Part shown: positions 59,801-64,000 of the stretch, one piece after another | Position numbering within the stretch: position 1 is the first letter of the stretch | Layout of the letters: the number at the start of each line of letters is the position of its first letter | Assembly (NCBI GenBank): GCA_011947345.1 | Contig: JAAVTG010000545.1 | Location: forward strand, 326,787-390,786 | Reading direction: 5' to 3' | From: Phytophthora quininea | Lineage: Eukaryota; Oomycota; Peronosporomycetes; Peronosporales; Peronosporaceae | DNA: 64,000 nucleotides | Program-made: the position numbers and the translations under genes | The notes under the pieces: model-generated | What the model saw: the letters and a program-made list of their open reading frames with translations, nothing else | What the model was told of the DNA's origin: nothing | The model's database searches: none

Positions 59801-62800
59801 CCCGCACGGCGACCGCACTGGTAGCTAACGCGCGGCTCGCTAAAGCCGACCCCAGTGCATTCGCCGGAGCGAGCGCCAGCATCGTCGACATGCCAGCGGC
59901 CGCCGGCTGACCCCACGAATCGTTCGCAAACACACCGTCAAACGAAAGCGAGCGGCTTCCCTGCCACCATGACCTCGTCGCTACTGGATGCAGCAAAACT
60001 GGTCGACGGAGCAAGCGGGCGTGGGTGAACCACCACGGGAAATTCACGACGACAATGCCCTCGTCGCCGCTTTCATACGCGCTTCGGTTCGGCACCTCCG
60101 TCACGCCGAACGGCACTGTCGTCACGACCGCGAACAAGCTCATGTACCCGAACCAGTACTGGCGCGGCACACTCACCACGTCGCGCAGGCTGTACGGGAT
60201 CGCGTACACATCGACTCCTCCGAGCGACATCGGGGCCAACCTCTGGATTCCTGCGTACACATCTGCCACCTGCGTCCGATTCTCCGCGTACAGTAAAATA
60301 TGCTCGCGACTCACGACCTCTTCATACACATCCAGCCTCTGGAACGGCAAACGCACAAACTCGTTCCAGTACGAGTGCGAAACAGCGCTCACGCGCACGA
60401 CCGGATCGACGGGTAGCACTAACACCGTAGCCACAACAGACTCCGCTTTGGTTTCACCCGTCTCGGTCTCGGTAGCCCATACGGTGACGTTCACGGTGAA
60501 AAAGCCCGTGAAATCTGCACGCGGTATGACGGTGAACGTCTGATCCGTGCGGAACACTGGCTGGGAGGCCAGTGAGGGCAGCGTTGCCATAGTACTGTCC
60601 CCACCCAGCAACAGATCTTTGGACGAATTGTCACCATAGACATAGAGCACTGCAGAGCGGTTGACGCTCACTTGTGCCATCAACACCTCAGATCCATCCG
60701 TGTCAACCGTAAAGGCGGACAAAGAGACGAGAACGCCAACCAAAGGCTGCGAAGTCGCGAACACCGGGCTGACGGCCACGGTGGAGTGTGGCAAATGGCA
60801 GCCACAGTGATATTTACCGGACCGGCGGAGATTGAGCGACGGCAACAGCGACACCAACGCTGGAGACCAGTGACGCCTTCTCCACCGACACGCTCCAAAC
60901 CCTGAGACTAACGGATCCGCTGTACCCCGTCACCAGCGCGATCTCGATACTCCCGTTCATGTCCACACAACCAGCCCTGGCAGCCACAACCAACTGGGAA
61001 TCCGCGCCATAAAGCACTTGCGGCACGCTGCCATCCCACTGTCAACAAACGGCACCGATGTGTTATCGTTTGACCGCCAAGTGACAGAGATCGCATGACG
61101 TATGAGCTCGCCGAGATCCACCACCAAGAACAGCGCCTCCGATCCGTCAGTGTCCACCAACGATGCCGTGACCGAGTCACAGACTACGGCGCCATCTTCA
61201 ACACTCGCGAGGAATACAGTCGAGACTGGGACCACACGGCTGTCCGAAGACCCTACAATCAATACAGGGACGTCGGCCACGGCAGCGACGGTCACCGACA
61301 CGGTCGTGAAAACTTGACGCTCTCACCAGTCGCACTCTCGGTGCTTCTCACAGCAACTTGAACCGAAAAGACGCCCGCGAAGTACCGGTGCGGGAGCAGC
61401 GAAACACTGCGGTTGGTCGTGATCGAGACTGCAGGGCTCCGAGAGACGAGCGACACCATCCCAGCCGCCGCAGGCGTGGCGATCGCCACGCCATCCACGC
61501 TGATGCCGTCCACGTACGCGGGGTCAAAGCTCATTTCCACCTCGATGAATTCAGACCCATCCCTGTCAGGCGTGGACGCTTCCACGATCATGAACGCGCC
61601 GCTGGTATCCTCCATTGTCGTCACCGCAGAGCTATTCAGCACCAACACAGGCGTATTCGGAACGGGCGTCACGACTACTCTGCACCTAGCAAAGCTAGCG
61701 ACCGCCGACAGCGACCCATATCCACTGTCGCCTACCGACACTCTCGACACGATTTTCATCGTCATGCTGAACACCTGCGCGGCATACAGCCGCGGCGCCA
61801 CCGTCACCGAGCGATTTAACAGGCACGTTGGCTCTGCTGCAGGCAGGCACGACGGGCTGTTGTTCCCATAGAAAGAGTAGCGCAAGTCGCCAGCGCACGC
61901 CCGCGCCCCACTTCGTGTCGGTGTCGCCAACGACCGCGACCCCGCCAACACTCACAGAATCAATAGCACCACCGCCAACGATAGCCTGCACGCTCACCAC
62001 ATCCGCCAACTCACTCATCAAGCCCCAATCGGCCAGCCGGAACGTCACGCTCTGGTTATCCATCACTTGGAAGGACCGCACTGCAGCAATTCCGGCACCG
62101 ATTGTGCCTGCCCCAGCCTTCCCACCAGCGGCAGCGTCATGTTGGAGATTGCCGATTGACTGGTCTGCTTCAGAACGTCCGTCGCTGTCGTCGCCACAGA
62201 GGCCAGAAGGGGCCCGAGTACATCGGTCTCGCGCCTAAGGCGATGCGCAAGTGCGTGTCGGCAGAAGCGTTTCCAGTGCTGAAGACAGCGTACGCTCCGA
62301 CGCCCCGCACGGCGACCGCACTGGTAGCTAACGCGCGGCTCGCTAAAGCCGACCCAGTGCATTCGCCGGAGCGAGCGCCAGCATCGTCGACATGCCAGCG
62401 GCCGCCGGCTGACCCACGAATCGTTCGCAAACACACCGTCAAACGAAAGCGAGCGGCTTCCCTGCCACCATGACCTCGTCGCTACTGGATGCAGCAAAAC
62501 TGGTCGACGGAGCAAGCGGGCGTGGGTGAACCACCACGGGGAAATTCACGACGACAATGCCCTCGTCGCCGCTTTCATACGCGCTTCGGTTCGGCACCTC
62601 CGTCACGCCGAACGGCACTGTCGTCACGACCGCGAACAAGCTCATGTACCCGAACCAGTACTGGCGCGGCCGCACACCACGTCGCGCAGGCTGTACGGGA
62701 TCGCGTACACATCGACTCCTCCGAGCGACATCGGGGCCAACCTCTGGATTCCTGCGTACACATCTGCCACCTGCGTCCGATTCTCCGCGTACAGTAAAAT

Positions 62801-64000
62801 ATGCTCGCGACTCACGACCTCTTCATACACATCCAGCCTCTGGAACGGCAAACGCACAAACTCGTTCCAGTACGAGTGCGAAACAGCGCTCACGCGCACG
62901 ACCGGATCGACGGGTAGCACTAACACCGTAGCCACAACAGACCTGCTTTGGTTTCACCCGTCTCGGTCTCGGTAGCCCATACGGTGACGTTCACGGTGAA
63001 AAAGCCCGTGAAATCTGCACGCGGTATGACGGTGAACGTCTGATCCGTGCGGAACACTGGCTGGGAGGCCAGTGAGGGCAGCGTTGCCATAGTACTGTCC
63101 CCACCCAGCAACAGATCTTTGGACGAATTGTCACCATAGACATAGAGCACTGCAGAGCGGTTGACGCTCACTTGTGCCATCAACACCTCAGATCCATCCG
63201 TGTCAACCGTAAAGGCGGACAAAGAGACGAGAACGCCAACCAAAGGCTGCGAAGTCGCGAACACCGGGCTGACGGCCACGGTGGGAGTGTGGCAAATGGC
63301 AGCCACAGTGATATTTACCGGGACCGGCGGAGATTGAGCGACGGCAACAGCGACACCAACGCTGGAGACCAGTGACGCCTTCTCCACCGACACGCTCCAA
63401 ACCCTGAGACTAACGGATCCGCTGTACCCCGTCACCAGCGCGATCTCGATACTCCCGTTCATGTCCACACAACCAGCCCTGGCAGCCACAACCAACTGGG
63501 AATCCGCGCCATAAAGCACTTGCGGCACGCTGCCATCCCCACTGTCAACAAACGGCACCGATGTGTTATCGTTTGACCGCCAAGACAGAGATCGCATGAC
63601 GTATGAGCTCGCCGAGATCCACCACCAAGAACAGCGCCTCCGATCCGTCAGTGTCCACCAACGATGCCGTGACCGAGTCACAGACTACGGCGCCATCTTC
63701 AACACTCGCGAGGAATACAGTCGAGACTGGGACCACACGGCTGTCCGAAGACCCTACAATCAATACAGGGACGTCGGCCACGGCAGCGACGGTCACCGAC
63801 ACGGTCGTGAAAACTTGACGCTCTCACCAGTCGCACTCTCGGTGCTTCTCACAGCAACTTGAACCGAAAAGACGCCCGCGAAGTACCGGAGCAGCGAAAC
63901 ACTGCGGTTGGTCGTGATCGAGACTGCAGGGCTCCGAGAGACGAGCGACACCATCCAGCCGCCGCAGGCGTGGCGATCGCCACGCCATCCACGCTGATGC
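34121..64000 (-). CDS. Giant polycystin-1-like receptor with zinc-finger tail (5' end outside)
   Basis: One reading path runs from beyond 64000 to the stop at 34121, at least 29.9 kb with no intron that I can detect. Order from the N-terminal side: 2.5-kb tandem units (43677-64000), further beta-sandwich units, an REJ-like region, an EGF-like module (about 39940-40075), a GPS motif (about 38690-38815), membrane spans of polycystin-1 type, then Cys/His zinc fingers and a basic end APAKRKRR. Every frame break I could inspect below 43.7 kb is compatible with one lost base in a homopolymer: 34762, 35490, 36993, 37768, 37794, 38446, 38577, 38844, 40600 and 40860. Polycystin-1/REJ proteins are surface receptors cleaved at the GPS. 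The zinc-finger tail is not part of the known family. Neighbour SLC52-like starts 94 bp downstream. Confidence 0.72.
36370..38600 (-). other. Polycystin-1-like membrane region of the giant gene
   Basis: The first span follows the GPS (NLSVILTIAAF, about 38600). After a cytosolic loop come RLTIVFTLIFSHMFTNALLY (about 38300), matching the 'RLT...TNA..Y' span of polycystin-1 proteins, and TLCMLPVGFVFMIMF. A long charged loop with coiled-coil character precedes FPEWVVYLSYAVCASWSAWC and SQLWTTSLLSGIALAYAVSD-PLK (about 36500-36660). These match the 'LP.W..Y.AW.LC..' and '.W..S...S......PLK' features of the family. No PLAT/LH2 domain was recognised in the expected place after the first span. Confidence 0.7.
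38690..38815 (-). other. GPS autoproteolysis motif of the giant gene
   Basis: CRYWDDQRGKWSSEGC followed by CECTHLTDFST gives the four Cys, the two Trp and the terminal HL-T of a GPCR proteolysis site. In the family, cleavage occurs between His-Leu and Thr/Ser. Here the residues are H-L-T, so cleavage is predicted. Confidence 0.88.
38816..43676 (-). other. REJ-like, EGF-like and single-copy ectodomain of the giant gene
   Basis: This unique part of the ectodomain lies between the GPS and the tandem array. An EGF-like Cys cluster (CASHGTCVRVPVGC, CYCYAGYYGDNC) sits at about 39940-40075. Upstream are segments with REJ/PKD-type features, such as LVLDASLSTDPDDPQN, DDLFLDGSSSSGSGG followed by YTWMLV, and VTYVFRLLV (about 40600-41950). 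Calx-beta-like units (about 42240-43000) show DDTSGIFV, SVSFTATDWNTTKSVQITA and VAFTDANWNVTQTIAVSADD. A 1,160-codon stretch (44345 down to 40852) is free of breaks. Confidence 0.68.
43677..64000 (-). repeat. Tandem array of about 2,516-bp coding units (eight copies plus)
   Basis: Units start at about 43677, 46193, 48709, 51224, 53739, 56253, 58768, 61271 and 63772 (the last partial). Copies are nearly identical, with a few shared single-base variants: ATT-GTG against ATT-ATG near 44510/49544, GTCGCC against GTCCCC near 44297/49325, and CATCCCC against CATCTCC near 45956/48472. Each unit encodes three DxDGSE motifs (PDRDGSEF, VDTDGSEA, VDTDGSEV) typical of Ca-binding repeats of large adhesins, plus many N-glycosylation sequons. 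A 2,517-bp period would be 839 codons. Most copies are one or more bases short, and one copy that keeps C5 at 57105-57109 reads through. The array continues beyond the window. Confidence 0.93.

Noticed and set aside
43677..64000. CRISPR array or satellite DNA
   Set aside because: Units are 2.5 kb, protein-coding and continuous in sense with the downstream receptor parts. There is no short repeat/spacer pattern.
1..64000. tRNA and rRNA genes
   Set aside because: I looked for cloverleaf-like and rRNA-like stretches by eye and saw none. A tRNAscan or Infernal run would be decisive.

Overview
The window looks like nuclear DNA of an oomycete, most probably Phytophthora or a close relative. Support: densely packed genes on both strands, small GT-AG introns (35-76 nt where I could join exons), a multi-domain Kazal inhibitor of the kind oomycetes secrete, an oomycete-type multi-membrane protein family in tandem, and the diagnostic eukaryotic genes RPS14, PSMD9 and SLX1. 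No prokaryotic operon logic is present.

Layout. 1-192 is the first exon of an aldo-keto reductase (minus). 657-8066 holds four tandem paralogues of an uncharacterised polytopic membrane protein (minus), the most distal one broken. 8368-9554 is a secreted four-domain Kazal inhibitor (plus). 9839-10986 is the SLX1 nuclease (minus), sharing a 41-bp start-to-start gap with PSMD9 (11028-11746, plus). RPS14 follows (12012-12553, minus). 12821-21974 is a nested transposon: an Ac-like hAT element with a perfect 8-bp target duplication and its own transposase (20074-21803), interrupted by a 7.0-kb unit with perfect 19-bp terminal inverted repeats starting TTAA (piggyBac-like ends). That unit contains two 2.5-kb inverted copies of fragments of a putative secreted protein and of an AAAP amino-acid permease. 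The hAT element inserted exactly behind the last codon of a RING/RBR-type ubiquitin ligase gene (21972-23418) and now supplies its stop codon. Then come an SLC1-like transporter (23543-26089), an acidic repeat protein region (26080-29774) that may be the same gene, a badly broken plus-strand gene (about 30.2-32.0 kb), and a nine-exon SLC52-like riboflavin transporter (32025-34027, minus).

The last 30 kb (34121 to beyond the window end, minus) reads as one giant gene: a polycystin-1-like surface receptor. From its N-terminal side it has at least eight near-identical 2.5-kb (about 839-residue) units with Ca-binding-style DxDGSE motifs, further beta-sandwich and REJ-like segments, an EGF-like module, a GPS autoproteolysis motif, polycystin-like membrane segments, and a C-terminal tail of TRAF-like Cys/His zinc fingers. 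The membrane segment and the zinc fingers share one unbroken 514-codon frame, so that fusion is seen directly. It is the best candidate here for an undescribed system.

Sequence quality shapes every call. Nearly every frame break in a recognisable gene is the loss of one base in a homopolymer (at least two dozen cases), and tandem copies differ in homopolymer length. I therefore treat most broken frames as unpolished-assembly errors, not pseudogenes. Deletions become denser after about 59 kb.
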